Shown here: positions 48,033 to 61,083 of the stretch, one piece after another
How positions within the stretch are numbered: position 1 is the first letter of the stretch
Layout: every line of letters begins with the position of its first letter
Origin: Chamaecyparis obtusa
Taxonomy: Eukaryota > Streptophyta > Pinopsida > Cupressales > Cupressaceae
Length of the DNA: 64,000 nucleotides
Assembly (NCBI GenBank): GCA_027943335.1
Contig: BSBK01002080.1
Span: 1,740,001 to 1,804,000, forward strand
Reading direction: 5' to 3'
Program-made: the position numbers and the translations under genes
The notes under the pieces: generated by a model
Databases searched by the model: none
What the model saw: only the letters and a program-made list of their open reading frames with translations
What the model was told of the DNA's origin: nothing

Positions 48033-51000
48033 TGATGACAACACTTAGAAAAATGACTAAGTGTCACAATACAACTTTTCTTTTTTTTGATTCTTTTCTA
48101 CATCTCTTATTTACTTATTACTGCTTCATATTTCTTTCTCTTCCTAATTTTTCCTTTTTCTTTCTATGCCTATGACATCAATGGAAAAGGTATATACAAA
48201 AACTACAAAACTTAAGCACAAAAGATTCAGTGCTTACTAACCAGATTTAAGACATCTTTGAAAGAGTCTTCCAAGGTCTTAACTTCTTCAATCCATGAAT
48301 TTATCAATAGTTCACTGACATAGATTAATCCATTAAGTGCATATGACACTGTCTCTACTACCTTAAGCTTAGTGAGAGTGGATACTAACATTGAGCCTTC
48401 AACCTTTATCATCTCAGAGAGATGAGTCTCCAACATTGACATCTTGGGAGTTAATAGGCTTCTTAATAAGCCAAATCTATCTGCAACTCTCCCTTTGTCC
48501 ATTTCTAGTACTCCTATCTTGTCCAATAGTCTGGATGTCTCCTTATCCATTTCTCCCATAGCTTGTGAAGATAATTCACAACTATCCATTAGACTATCAA
48601 GGGTAGCCCTATCTTTAGCTATGATCTCCTCAATGTTCTTTATATTTCTGCAAGGGTTTATGCATTAGCTATAAATTTTCTTTCCGTGTGCTACACAACT
48701 CTTGGCCTTAAGAGTGGTAGACTTAAGAATGCCAAAGTCCCATGAAATGGACTTGGAAACTTCGATCAACTTCTTTTCAGCCTTGTCCTCTTTTGTTTTT
48801 AGCAATGAGTCAAAATGACTATCAAAGCTATCCAATACTGTACTAAGATTCTCACCTTCATCTTTGTCTTTGAGGATAACTGGTGAGGGAAGTAGTTTGT
48901 TCACTATTTCAACATCCCTGACAATTATCTTAGCTCTTTTGTCTCCTTTCTGAACTGATCTCTCCTTAGCTTTAGAAAAAGCCATAAATGAAAGTCTCAT
49001 CAACTCATCTTCATCCATATTGTCCACATTAGAACTGACTAGTTTGGCCACACTTTCCAACAATAGAGATGAATCCAGTCTGACTTCAGCAACCTTTTCT
49101 AATTTTGGCTATCTTTCTTGCTTTTATTCTTGCTGTAATTCCTTCTCCTGTACTTTTTCTTCTGGTTTCTCTTCTGATTTTCTTTCTTCTATCTATTCCT
49201 AATCTTGAACCTCCATCGTGCTGTCCACTTTGTCCATAAATGCATCAATTACATCCTGCAAAGTGTAAAGACTAATAGGCACATTAGTGACAAAGAAGTC
49301 TGGCTGCAAGTTAACTTGAGCACTCTCATCTATTGCCTTTGAGCTATCTCCTAAACCCAAGGATATAGGTTTAGCAGTCTTAGGAGGTGACACCTTTTTA
49401 GGAATGTAATACATTAGAACTTGGTCTAATGCCTTTTGGGTATCTTCAATTACCTCATCATATTTTCTAGCCATAATCTTGACCATTTCAGTCTTTGTCG
49501 TTAGTAGGGGTTTCAGTCCCTTCATGGTTCTTTCTCTTTCCTGAATCGACACAGCTGGCAACATATCATCAATTGTTTTATTTCTTATGTTCTCATCCTC
49601 TGAATGTGCTAACTATTTTCTGATTTCTAGTTTGCTGTACAAGTCTTTGAGGACACTTGCTTCAACTTCCAACAAATTCTTTTTGAAAACTAGCAGGTGC
49701 TCAATGATAGTGTCCTTAATGATTTCTTGGTCCTCAGGGCTATATCTTTCATAGTATCTATTTATTAATATCAGATTTCCATCCTTGATAACACTTTTCT
49801 ATAGAGATTTCATATCTAGTTTCCACAAGGATTTTGGACTCTTTTGAACCATTTTCTCTTCCTCTTTCTCCATGACATTCTCTTCCTTCTTATTTCTTTT
49901 AGCCTCTGTCTCTTTTTCTCTTGGACTGAACTACTTAACTATCCTTGATGATCTTCTAGGAATAGCTTTAGTCACAACTTCTTGTAATTCTTCCTCTTGA
50001 GAGACTGATAAGTCAATAATGTTATCAGTAGTAACTACCTTCTCTATTTCTAATGGAATGGGTGTATCTGTGGAAATAATAGAAGATGCCTCCATCTTAT
50101 TTTCAATATCTATCAACTGCACTTTTGTAATACCCACCATTGTAGTGATGTCTTCCACAATCTTGCTGACTTTCCTCTTTCTTGTTACTTTCTCTTGTTC
50201 TTCTCTAAATTTTTCATATTTTTCTCTATACGTACCCCATCTTTCTTGAGTAGGGTCCTTTTCGGCTACCAATACATGCTCTACTTGCATATTTAGTACT
50301 TCAACACTTACCTCATATCCCATAGGATATCACCATTTGGTTCTAGGGTCAACTACCTCAAAGCAGACACAATCAGTTTCAACCATGAAATAGATAGTGT
50401 CCTCATATTTCTCTACTAATTTTTTTGGAATCTATTGGTGAGTTCCCTTTGATCTTCAACTTGTAGAATTATACTTTGATGGATAACTTTAATATAACTT
50501 TGACTCTATGACCACTCCAAAGTCTATAAGGAAGAGGGCCAATTAACAAGGATCAACAATGAGATCCTCCTACACTTTGAGCCTTAATGCTTAGGTGGGT
50601 GTAACCTTGACTCACTTCTCCAAAGGAGTCTCAAAAAAATATACAACTATGTCCTTTACTAACTAACTGAAAGATATTATCATTTAAATTTGGGTGTGTG
50701 TGGTTGATGACAATGAAATGCCTCCAGAGAATGGACCAGTGCCTTAACCTAGGGAAAAGAGTCACCCAATTACATACATCAACTGAAGATCTTAAATCAA
50801 ACACTCTTGGCCTTAGGATAAGTTCTTTTCCTATTACCCCTCTCCCTTAAACACTAGGACATCAAATTCTTATTTGGTTGTAAACTCACTGAACTCACCT
50901 AGAAGACTTTATTCCTAACTTTGTTAGGAACTTAGAGATGACTTCACAATACTCTTTGTTTACCATATGCTAATACACTTTGTGATACTAACATATATGA

Positions 51001-51621
51001 GCTCAGGACCAAAACAAGAAGACATACACAAATGTAAGATTGGAACTTAATAGCATTCTCATTAACACATTCAGGATCAATATACAATCGAAGTAACACA
51101 AAGATAGGAAACAGACCCAAAATCTAGCTCCTCTTTCCTCAAATGTTCATAAAATCAAAACCACTGGAACTGACTAAAATTTACAATAGAACCTTAGGAC
51201 TGAATGCTTACTCTATCAAAAAACTAACCACTTATACCCCTAGTCACCTTGGAATCATCAAAGAGGATGCATCAAGCTTTGGGTAACTAGGGTTAGGGTT
51301 TCAACTACCCAATCAATCAAAAATACAACAAAAGTTATTGTAGGGGAAAAAACATAGGCAAATCAGAGAATTTTTGTTTTAGATAGATCTGCCATCATCA
51401 AAATCTATGAGAACAGTACAGAACACCAAGGAATTGCCATGAAAACTAGTCGAATCAGCCACCTGCCAACACACCTCGAGCACAAAACCACACTTCTCCT
51501 GGTACAAAAACATCATGCCACTGACCATAGAGACCCTCGGATCAGTCTACAATAACTAGCGCCACCAAACCAATCAAAATCAGCTGCTAAAACCATAAAT
51601 TTTGGTACTTCCTATCGGTGG

Positions 51622-52468
51622 TGTAGACACGGAAAATTGGCAAAAGGCTTAAATCAATCAAAAGGTGCATCAAATCATCAAAATAATACGAAAAATCAAT
51701 AAATGGAAGAAAGGCAATTCAAATCAAAGGAAAATTCAATTAAATGATTAAATGATTAAATAAAGCTTGAAAAGGGGAAAAACACTAAGAAATTGATTAA
51801 ATTCAATTAATGACATAGTTGTTTAAATGAAAAATCAAAATGAACCTCTTACCCTTCATGGCTAAATTTAATTACTTTAATTAATTAATAAATCATAATT
51901 TCCCTCAACAAATTAAAAAAGGAGACAAAATGGACACAAATCACTCACTTTTGTTGAAATGGTCCAGCTTTTTGAAACCATTTAAATGTTTGTCCCCCCA
52001 ATTTAGGGACAAAGCAAAGCCAATTGACCTTACCCAAGCATAACCATGGTTATCTCACTCTACCCCCCACCCTTGGGAAAATCTTATAAATAGAAGGCAT
52101 TTTGAGGCATTAATCATCCACTCCATATCTTTGAATTGCAACAAAGCTCTTGCAATTTGCATCCACATCACTCACTTAGCAATTTTCATTGATAATTAGC
52201 TTCAATTGTTGATCATTTTGTAGATTTCTTATCAAATAGAGCTAGAATTTGATAATTAGATCTAGTTTGCATATCATTCTTAGTTCAATTCTCATAATTA
52301 GAGTGTCACTAGTGAGGATTTGCAGCTGAGAGCCTCATTTACCACTTCAATTTAGAGAACCATGAGATATTTAGATTAATTGTGCATTATTTAGATTAGT
52401 TTGCTTTGAATAGTGTAAATTCTCTTTAAGTCTTGTTATTTCATGAAGGTGTAAATCACTCACACATA
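51622..52468 (+). repeat. Solo LTR of the E family
   Basis: 847 bp, TGTAGACACGG to 'cacacata', flanked by the perfect duplication GGTGG (51617-51621 and 52469-52473). TATAAATA box at 52085-52092. It aligns end to end with the E LTR at 16267-17122. No internal region adjoins, so it is the product of LTR-LTR recombination. Confidence 0.88.
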
Positions 52469-52508
52469 GGTGGAAACCCTTAGAAAAAATTCAAATTCAA
52501 ACTATAAT

Positions 52509-53303
52509 GGTCACGTCGGAAAAGTTTAAAATGTGACCGTCAATTTTGTTCATTTCTCGGTAGATCGGGTGGCTTACATTTAATTTCACAAAAGTCGCAA
52601 ACCCTTTTTGAAAAGTCTTCAGCCCAGTTAGAACACCACAACCAATAAAAATTATGCACGTCAGCTCTGTGTAGCAAACAGGACCCACAAAGTATAAACC
52701 TTTAATCAAACGACTGTCGCATGATCGCATGGCCTAAAAAGATTCCATGTGATGATCATAAAACACCCATAGATCCTACATCTATTAACCCCCTTTGAAA
52801 GATTTGGGCCCATTGAAAAATCCTAATCACCATCCTGCTCGACCAATCAAAATGTCGCAAGTCAGTGCCACCTATTAGAGGACCCACCCTCGTTAGCTGT
52901 CTAAGAAAAATAGAATCGATGGCTGGCATAAGATCTCATGGCTCTAACAAATTCCATGAGAACTTACACTAACTATAGATCTTCTACAGATGTCAGGTCC
53001 CACTGATAGATACGCGAGCAACTAGGTCGCACTGACACGTCCAAGTAAGATTCAAAATCAACGGAGGGCGCATGATCTCATGGGGTAGGAATATTCCTTG
53101 AGATCATGCACCGACCGTAGATTGAAAAACCTTCACTATAGGCCCCACTGATAGGATCCCACTCAACATTTCACTGACCAATAAGAAACTACCAACTATG
53201 CCAACATGGCAGTGGACCCGTTCAGTTTAAAAGATACATCACACAGGAGAATCAACGACTGGTGTATAATCTCATAGGTCTGATAGATTCTATGAGATTA
53301 TAT
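52509..53303. repeat. Degenerate tandem units with hairpins
   Basis: Four clear units, about 140-210 bp apart, each with an inverted repeat around a 12-13 base loop: 52719-52757, 52931-52964, 53070-53109 and 53264-53303. A shorter one (GGTCAC/GTGACC) is at 52509-52538. Each unit starts with an 'atcaacgg'-like word and contains 'ccaatca' or 'ggacccac' words. Stem bases differ between units but pairing is kept. Confidence 0.7.
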
Positions 53304-54959
53304 GCCAACTTTCTGATTGAACCATGACCAAGACCTGGGCCCAAGGAAATATTAAAGGCTGAAACCATAGGAAAAATTTAGCCCAGAGACTTAGGAAGAA
53401 TTAAATCATTAGGACTTAGGAAAAATTAAAGGGGACCTCGCCAGACATAAAAACCTAACCACAAAACAATATAAAAGGTCATTTTAATTAACACGTGTAT
53501 TTAAGGATTTAAGTCACCAAAAATGTAACGATGAAAAAGAACAGGGCTAGGGCATTTTTTGAATTTTTCCACCCAACGGCTAGTTTTTTGAAAATTTGGC
53601 AAGGGTTTCAGGGACAGAGACCAAGAAAGAGACTCCAGAGACCAGGGGAAGACCTGCACAGCCATGAAATTTTCTTAGGGTGCTAATAGAATCCTATAAC
53701 TTTCTTTCATCTTCCTCTACATAATTTTAATCATGCCAAACAATTCTCTATCACCCTAGTCCCTTTTCTGTCTTCTATAATATTCTGAGATTTGGAGAGT
53801 CATGGGTTCATTGAATTTCCATGCATTAGGGTGCATGCCATTAAAATTGTGAATGATATGGATGTACATGTGAACTAGAAATGAACCAAACCTTAATGCC
53901 TTAGATTTATCCTTCTTTACAACTTTTACATTCTCAATGAATTGTTGAGCTAGTATTTCACAAAGGTTGTACTCCTTGTTTTCTTTAACCATTCTGTATG
54001 CCATCATTATAACTCTTGCTGATACAAAATTAAGTCTAGAAATGTAAAGCAACTTGTAGCCAATTAGCATTGCTACCAATCTAACATCTTGTAAATATAC
54101 ATCATTTACCGTCATTGCCCTCTTATCCTATTTGGAGTGTGTTAGGGTTTCAACTTCTTTTCGTAGGTTCTTCTCAGTAATAGGTAGGGCTCCTTCATTG
54201 TCAAGGCCTGTGATATCATGGATCAACTAAGCACATATCTTAATAGGTTGATAACCTATCCATAAGAATTGGTCATGAACTCTACTCAGAATGATCTTGA
54301 ACCATTTGACTTTTGTGAATTCAGTGAGTCGGGTTAACTTGAGTATTGATAGATCTTTTAGATGTTTGAATTCTTTTGCAACATACCCATTTACTTCTAT
54401 CATACTTTTCAACTCATAGAAGATGTTAACCTCCCCAATAATCTCATACTTACACTGTATGTATGCCCTAATATCCTCTACATGTAGCACACCTATGGGG
54501 GTTTGAGAGAATGCCCCTTCTAGATCATCCTCATAGGATTTGAATGGATGCCTTTTGAATTTGTATCTAGGTCTGTCTATAACATCATAAACGACTGGTG
54601 CATCCATGACTTTCCAAAGAGATTAAGTCTAAATACCTTAAATGCACACGAATCCAATGTTTGGCTTCACACAAACACAAAATCACTTTGCGAGATCACT
54701 ACTCCACTTTCACACTTCTGCTCTCCTTAGTCGCTGATAAAAAAATGGTGTAGGAATGAAATCTTTCAAGTCTTTTATCCATCACAAGTTGAGTATGTGC
54801 ATTGAACATAGGTAGCTCAACTTCACATGCTATCCAGTCAATGCAAAACTCATGAACACAAAAGATGAATCTTCAAGTGCTATGATCTCATCCACAGACT
54901 CCACAACATCTATACATAGCACATCTAAGCTTGTATGAGCTTACTCTACTTATATAGGG

Positions 54960-56210
54960 GTTGGATAATTTCTGTTAACTGCATCCAATGTTCCCCATAA
55001 GGCCATGAGGCCTTCTAGGTTGATGCCTCAAAGAAATCATCATGCAAAGACACAACATCATCAGCTATCTCTCCCTGAATCACTACCCCATTTAGAACTT
55101 TTACTTGCCATATCTTTTCATCCTCTGATTTCTTGTATTCATTCATGTAATCATTTAGGGTTTTACCATTGTCACTAATATTCTTCCTTATGACCACAGG
55201 TGGTGGTCTTTCTGGTTCACTAGATCTCCTTGGTCCTCTTCTTTTGTCATCTCCATTGTATCTACAAAACTATGCAATGTGACCTGGATTGTTACATTTG
55301 TAACAAATAGGTGGTCTTCTTCTTTCTTGATTAGTTTGTAGCTTACAGTACCTTGCGGTGTGCCCAAAGTTATTTCAATTTTGACAAGTCACCTTGGCTG
55401 TAGATTCCTCTTTGATATAGTCTTTCTTATACCTGGATTGATCAAGTTTTCTACAATCTACCTTCTTGTGTCCATACTCATAGAAATTAAAACAATAGCT
55501 GGTAAAAGGCTTAGAGTTACCTTTACTTATGCAATCTCTTTTCATGTGTCTAACTTTGTTGCATCTGAAGCATCTACCTCTGAAAGGTTTGAACTATTCT
55601 CTAGGTTCTTCATTTTTAGGCCTTTCTTTAGGAATAGGTGTTTCCTCATTCTTGGCTTCTTTTGGTCCTTCTTGAGTTTTTGAAATTTCAGCTTCATTGG
55701 ATCCACTCATGTCTCCTTTAGATTTTTGTCCTGCTCTTTGTTCATCACTCTTGTCATTGCTTGTGTATAATTTTTGAATGAGTAATTTGGCTTGAGTGAG
55801 TTCACCTTTAATGATCTAATTGTATTTATCCAGTTCCTTATATTTATCCTTGTAGTGGTCAAGTTCGGTCTTCATTTGTCCTATCTACAAGTTAGCTTAT
55901 TTTAGTGACTTTTCAACTTTGTTTCTTTCATCCTTTTCATGCTGAATCTCCTTGATCATCAAAAGATTAATTTGTTCTTTTTCTTGCTCCAACTTCTTTA
56001 CTTTGTCTGATGTGTCATTGTCTGAACCTTCTTTTATTTTATCCATAAGGTCTTGTCTCTAATTTTTTACAATCTCAAGCTGTTCTTTAAGTTTTCTCAT
56101 GAAACCTTGTGATCTTCTTAACTTGAATTTTAATTCGCCATTTTTAACTTTCATCTTATCTAGATATTCAAGTGCAGCTTCAAAGTTCTCTTGCAAAGCT
56201 TCTGAATCCA
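54960..56210 (-). pseudogene. ORF1 of element C: coiled coil plus four CCHC knuckles
   Basis: Starts at about 56210 (MDSEALQENFEAALEYLDKM), shortly after the primer site. A coiled coil to about 55750 is followed by a basic/acidic linker and four knuckles between 55600 and 55260: CFRCNKVRHMKRDC, CFNFYEYGHKKVDC, one with NNFGHTARYC, and CYKCNNPGHIA-FC. It ends with an acidic tail (55197-55015). The layout equals ORF1 of B and D, although the sequence is quite diverged. Several stops make this copy non-functional. Confidence 0.75.
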
Positions 56211-56256
56211 TTTTGATCTCCCTTAAGTTGTTATACTTTTTCTTCAAGGGCCATTA

Positions 56257-56268
56257 GCTCTAATACCA
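56257..56268 (-). other. Primer binding site of element C (iMet type)
   Basis: The minus strand reads TGGTATTAGAGC, two bases from the LTR, one change from TGGTATCAGAGC. Confidence 0.88.
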
Positions 56269-56270
56269 AT

Positions 56271-57271
56271 TGTTAGGATTAGATAATACTAAGAAGGGGG
56301 TGAATCAGTATTAAAGAACTTTGTTACTTTCAACTTTAAACAATTATAAATAATCCAAAGTAATGTAAAAATGAAAAGAGCATACAAACATAACACATTC
56401 ATTACACCATGATTTGTTCTCGAGGAAACCCTAGCTAAAGGGAAAACCCTGGTGGGGATGGTACCCACAAATATGTACTAAAATATAATGTCCTTGTTAG
56501 GAGATATAGCCCTGTTAGGAGCTGATTGTTACATAGTACATTTCCTTGTTAGAGGAATACAAAACCCTATTAAGGGTATACAAAACACTTGGTTAAAGGT
56601 GGTGAGTACAGTATAAGCACTTATCTTGCTTAGATAGTTCCAATTGTAGCTTAACCTTTTAATAATCTTGCATCTCATCTCTGCTCTTCCATTCACAAAC
56701 TTATTATATCATCATCATCATTGCATGCATCACTTTTACACAAAATACTCCAAACTTATACAAGGTTAGCCTTCCAGTTGGCTTCACAATTATCATGCAA
56801 AACATAATAATAACTCATGCAAATGTTATCTATGGAGTCAAAACTCTTATAATACCAAAGAGTCAGAAATATACTATATTCTCCTGTCTTATCACTTTAC
56901 CATATTCACTTTTTCTTTATTAATCTTTGCAACTGATAATATACCATGTTACACTATTTTACTTCCTTCACATATCTTCCGAACACTGTATCTCATAGAT
57001 ATGGTAACCAAAACTTATGCGATCTTAACTAAAGCATGTGAATATCAAAAAATACCTCTAGTTAACTTTGCAAGCCATAATACCTTCTATATCTTCATCG
57101 CTGACCAAAACTATGTTACTGTACCCTATCATTCTGATTCTGTACTTAGTCATTTTCAAGACTGAGACTCTAGTGGCAATCCCCACAACATGCGTTCACT
57201 CTAACATAAGTATTTCCATAAACAACAAGTCTTAAGTGATTCTTAGTACTCCAAAATGTCACATTCCAACA
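56271..57271 (-). repeat. 5' LTR of element C
   Basis: 1001 bp, TGTTAGGATTAGA to CCAACA. Matches the split left LTR; outer boundary set by the CATTC target duplication. Confidence 0.92.
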
Positions 57272-57276
57272 CATTC

Positions 57277-57944
57277 CATGAACACGCTTTGATTTTTGTG
57301 TAGAGCGGAGTCGCTTAAATCTTGCTTGCAAGACTACAGTGATCAGAGTGCTCATAGGGTTAACAACCTAAATCCTTCTTGTGGGATTATGGGAGATATT
57401 TGTGAATGGATGCCTTGATTAAATGGCTAAGCTAGTTTGTGATTGATCCACCCTTGAAGGATTTGTAGTTCTTGTGTGAGGTGAATAGTAATCACCCCAA
57501 GAAACTCATCATATTGAGCCCTCTTCGATGCTTGAACTCAGCTAATATGGGATTCAATATCTATTGCATCTTGTTCGACCTTCATAGTCAAAGGAGTCCA
57601 TGAGTGTGTTCCTAAGTCAATGAGGAAGTAATACATCTCTTCTCCTAGCTACGGTAAGATAGGTGTGATTGATTCATTGAGTTAGTTCCCTCTATTTTCT
57701 ATGATTTTGGGCCTATTGTTATGTCAAATCACCTAAGACAATCCAATACATAGATTTTCAAAAATCTAGACAGAGAAATTTGCAACAAATTTGATACCAA
57801 ACAGCTAAAAAACTTGCAAAATTCGAAGGAAAATCCTTTTCTGGTGCAAACTATCATCTTGGGTTTTCAATTGTCATATGATAATTTCTTTTATTTTTGA
57901 TTGTCATACTAGAACCCTCAAATTGTCATACAAGTACCCATACT
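57277..57944 (+). other. Leader of element G, right part
   Basis: Continues the G leader after C. It contains 'attgtcatatgata' and 'attgtcatac' words near 57870-57930, like the leader repeats at 38745-38945. No ORF. Confidence 0.5.
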
Positions 57945-59422
57945 TGTTGGAAACTACAATTGAAGAAATTATTGTATTGTCATTGATGTCAAACCTTAAC
58001 TGGTAAGAGTGTTGCTATCTAAGAAAGTACTATGTCTATTTGATTGTTTAGAAGAATTAGGGAAAGGCTGATAACAATAGAACCTAGAGAAAGGTTGAGT
58101 TATTTAATACTTCAACGAGTACTTGATTATGTGGCACAATGATAAGATAATGTATTATTTATCTAAGTGAGAAGAAAGAATGAACAAGTAGGCTTAACTA
58201 AGCAGAAGTGAAGAAATCTAGTTTAAGTTGAGTGATGTTAGTGTCGACTGAGCCGGTATATGTTGAGTAAATTTAGTGTTGATTGAACTTCAATGTACTG
58301 TCGAGGGAGACAACATTAGCTAAGGGAAATAGTTTCAAGTGGTGACCAAGCTACGCAGTGATGACTAAGGAGTTGAACACAGTATTGACCGAGTGTTAGT
58401 AATTTACATTTGAGGAAGAATTCAGATTCCTAGCCGACATTTTGGAATTCTTGGATTATGTAAATCATGTTGACTTTTTTTATTGACCACATGGAGCATT
58501 TAATGCACAATCAACCATTTTATTGTGATTCTAATAAAGAGATTAAAGATGTTTTTAGAAGGATGGATGAAGAAAATAATGTTGGAAGGATTCAATGAAT
58601 CTGACCTAAACCTAAGATCTAGGAAGGAGATTAAGTGACAATAGATAGATCTACCTATCAAAGAGGTATTAAGGAAACCTAAGTGTAAGGTTGAGAGAGA
58701 GATGCTGGAGTTGTTGTTATTGACTGAATAAAAAAAAAGGTTGAAGGTGAAGGATTTGATCATAGTTGTGATTGCTTGAAGGGATTTCTTAGAAGATCAG
58801 TGGTGGAGATGGAAATGGAACCCAGTCAATAAGCCAACATATATGTAAGAATTGGATCTGTTATTTACAAAGTGAGTTGTATGTTTTTAGATAAAATATT
58901 ACTATTACTTTCTAATCATTGTATCAGTTAAAATCCTTTAATCAAGGTTGACCTAATAGTCATTGTATAAATCCTTTAATCAAGGTTGCATTCTAATGGA
59001 ATTTACTTAAGTCCTCTAACAAGGCACACTCTTAATAGGGTGGTTGAAATCCTTTAATAGGGTCACACCTAGCAGTGTGTTTGTAAACCTTTAATAGGAT
59101 TGGCTTTTCATAGAGCTCACTTCAGAAGAGTGAATATATTAGTAGCATGTTACAAAGTGTTTTTTCCCAAATTGGGTTTCCACTATAAATCATGGTGTCA
59201 ATACTTGTGTCAATGTTTTGGTTTGAACATTTCTATGTTTTTCAAGTTAAATACTATTGGATAGTGGACTACATTGTTATATGTTTCTGGTATACATTCA
59301 GTAATAACCGTGTAGTGTTGGTTATTAGATCTGAGTTATTGAAGTGTTTAAAAGTTTAATTGATACATCTGGATCTGAGACCAATTGAGTCACCCCCCTC
59401 TCTATTGTTCTAAATCATATTA
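57945..59422 (+). repeat. Solo copia-type LTR, plus orientation
   Basis: Starts TGTTGGAAACTAC and ends 'cacccccctctctattg' plus 'catatta', which aligns with the CACCCCCCTCTCAGTG...CCTAACA ends of B and D LTRs. It contains repeated 'cctttaatcaaggtt'/'cctttaatagggt' words. No primer site follows and no polypurine tract precedes. The flanks ATACT and ATCTT are a weak duplication. Confidence 0.6.
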
Positions 59423-59699
59423 ATCTTCCCCTTACTGAGGCTAGCTAGTCAAGCTAGGAGCATTGCATCAATGTCCTGCAAAGAGTATCTAAAAAATTGA
59501 TGCAAAAAAGGTCACACTTTAGGAGCAACCTAGAGTTCTGAAAAGTATAGAAAGGATGATAGTCAGTCATAAGAAAAGATGACAGAGGGAGAAACATTGT
59601 TACTGAGCTGACAAGATGACATCTACATTTGAAAGATGCAAGTTCTAGTTGCAGCTTTGGAATTATTGTCAAAGAGGGATATGAGTCAGATGAAAACAC
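59423..59699. other. Short unassigned flank
   Basis: Between the solo LTR and element D. No feature I can support. Confidence 0.4.
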
Positions 59700-60816
59700 T
59701 GTTAGGAATGGGAACGCTGAGAGGGGGGGGGTGACGTAGTGTTAACTCTATTTTATCTTTTTTCTTTAATCTTTAAACTGAACTTAAATGCTTAGGTACT
59801 GAAATAAACATCCACATAAACATGACATGAAATCAACACATGAGACTAATATGTTTATGGGTAAACCCAAATAAGTAAAACCCCTAGTGGGAATTAACAC
59901 CCACTAATATTTTGTAGTAGTGTTTTGTGATCCTTGTTAGAAGATCCTTAACCCTGTTAGGAGTTTCTTTACAATTGATTAAGTACAGTAGACCTTGTCA
60001 AGGGTTGGACCCTGTTAGGAGTCTTTTACAATAGTCCTTGTTAGGGGAGTGGATGCACTATCCTAGAGCTCACTGCTTAAGTGGTGAAGGCTACAACCTT
60101 TTGATTTTAGATACACATTATATCTGCTAGATGAACTGTCACTATGACACAGCTTGTTAGATTAGTTCCTTTAATGCGCTGAACCTTTGACCTCTTGAAA
60201 AGCTCTAATAAATCTTATAGAATCTTTGCACTCTTCTTCTCTACTTATCACAACTCTATATCAACTTCCATACTAATTATAATGGGCACATCTTATATTT
60301 ATATGCGAATACAAAATAAACAACTAGGTTGGCCCTTAAACCTATTACATACAACACTTCCAAATGAATTGGCTTAAGTGAATTTACAATAAAACATATA
60401 TACATGTTGAAAACCTAATTACAATAGGAACATAGCCTTTACATCATTAGAATATAGTTGCAACTAAAAATGATAATAGTCAACTGCTTACTATGGTCTT
60501 CACTGGCACACATTGGTTGTGCAACTTCAACTGCTTCTATCTTTCTCATACTTGCATATCTGATCATGCACTCATAGAATAAGCATGAATATATTCCAAC
60601 CAACTTGACTTCCAAGGTGAACACCATAATTATTCCATACGCATGTACGCTAATGCTCTGAGCTGTAGGAACTTTGTACACTATCCAGTCTTCAACACTT
60701 AACTAATTTCTGATCTCCTCATCAAGTGCACTGACTCCAAACTACTATATGACTTTGTTTCCATAATGAAAACACCTTATTAAGTCATATACACTAGTAT
60801 AGCCAACTTTCCAACA
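59700..60816 (-). repeat. 3' LTR of element D
   Basis: 1117 bp, TGTTAGGAATGGG to CCAACA, homologous throughout to the LTRs of B. Confidence 0.9.
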
Positions 60817-60832
60817 ATCTCCCCCTTTTTCA
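60817..60832 (-). other. Polypurine tract of element D
   Basis: The minus strand reads AAAAAGGGGGAGAT before TGTTGG. Confidence 0.85.
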
Positions 60833-61083
60833 TTGATGGCAACAAAGAAAAATGGCCAAGTTGCTAACTGTCCTTAATACAAAATTTTTTTTGTCTTCTA
60901 TACATACACTTATATCTCCCTATACATATTATGATCCATATTCTATACACAAATCCCCCTTTGACATTAATTAAAATTTTTTTTCAAAAAATGTATCTAC
61001 ACATACTCACTGAGGGAAAACATCTGGATATGATATCTTTAGGTTTTGGATCTCCTTCTCCCAAAATGTGATCAAAGAGTTTA

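Larger units (their letters stand above)
50436..53746 (+). mobile_element. Insertion I, probable long solo LTR
   Basis: Flanked by TCTAT at 50431-50435 and 53747-53751. Removing it restores alignment of C ORF2 with B ORF2. It begins TGGTGAGTT and ends AACAATTC, with no terminal inverted repeats. A plus-strand TATAAAAG box at 53470-53477 lies after a series of hairpin-bearing repeats, as a U3 promoter would. Length without the nested solo LTR is about 2.46 kb. The missing CA end leaves its class open. Confidence 0.6.
48227..54607 (-). pseudogene. ORF2 of element C, split by insertion I
   Basis: Starts at 54607 (MDAPVVYD). The N-terminal block is FKRHPFKSYEDDLEGAFS, TPIGVLHVEDIRAYIQCK, WFKIILSRVHDQFLWIG. 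The next block at 54115-53756 has IGYKLLYISRLN, ENKEYNLCEILAQQFIENVK and LRFGSFLVHMYIHI. Insertion I (50436-53746) follows. Then VEKYEDTIYFMVET, PRTKW, PMGYEV and ERWGTYREKYEKF, and an acidic coiled-coil C-terminal part to 48227. Length without I is about 1,020 codons, close to ORF2 of B. Divergence from B is high (about half of aligned residues by eye) while the block order is kept. Function unknown. Confidence 0.7.
39677..57271 (-). mobile_element. Non-autonomous LTR retrotransposon C (carries B and I)
   Basis: Minus-strand element with LTRs (left 39677-39800 plus 47087-48015; right 56271-57271), an iMet-type primer site, ORF1, ORF2 and a polypurine tract. It is flanked by a perfect target duplication CATTC (39672-39676 and 57272-57276). 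Element B sits in its 3' LTR and insertion I in its ORF2. Without them the element is about 7.0 kb. No protease, RT, RNase H or integrase motif is present in the internal region. Confidence 0.92.

Noticed and set aside
52509..53303. Possible microRNA precursor hairpins
   Set aside because: Stems are only 11-14 bp with short loops, too short for a plant microRNA precursor.
57945..59422. Complete plus-strand copia element starting at this LTR
   Set aside because: No primer site or gag follows the LTR end and the next element (D) is in the opposite orientation.
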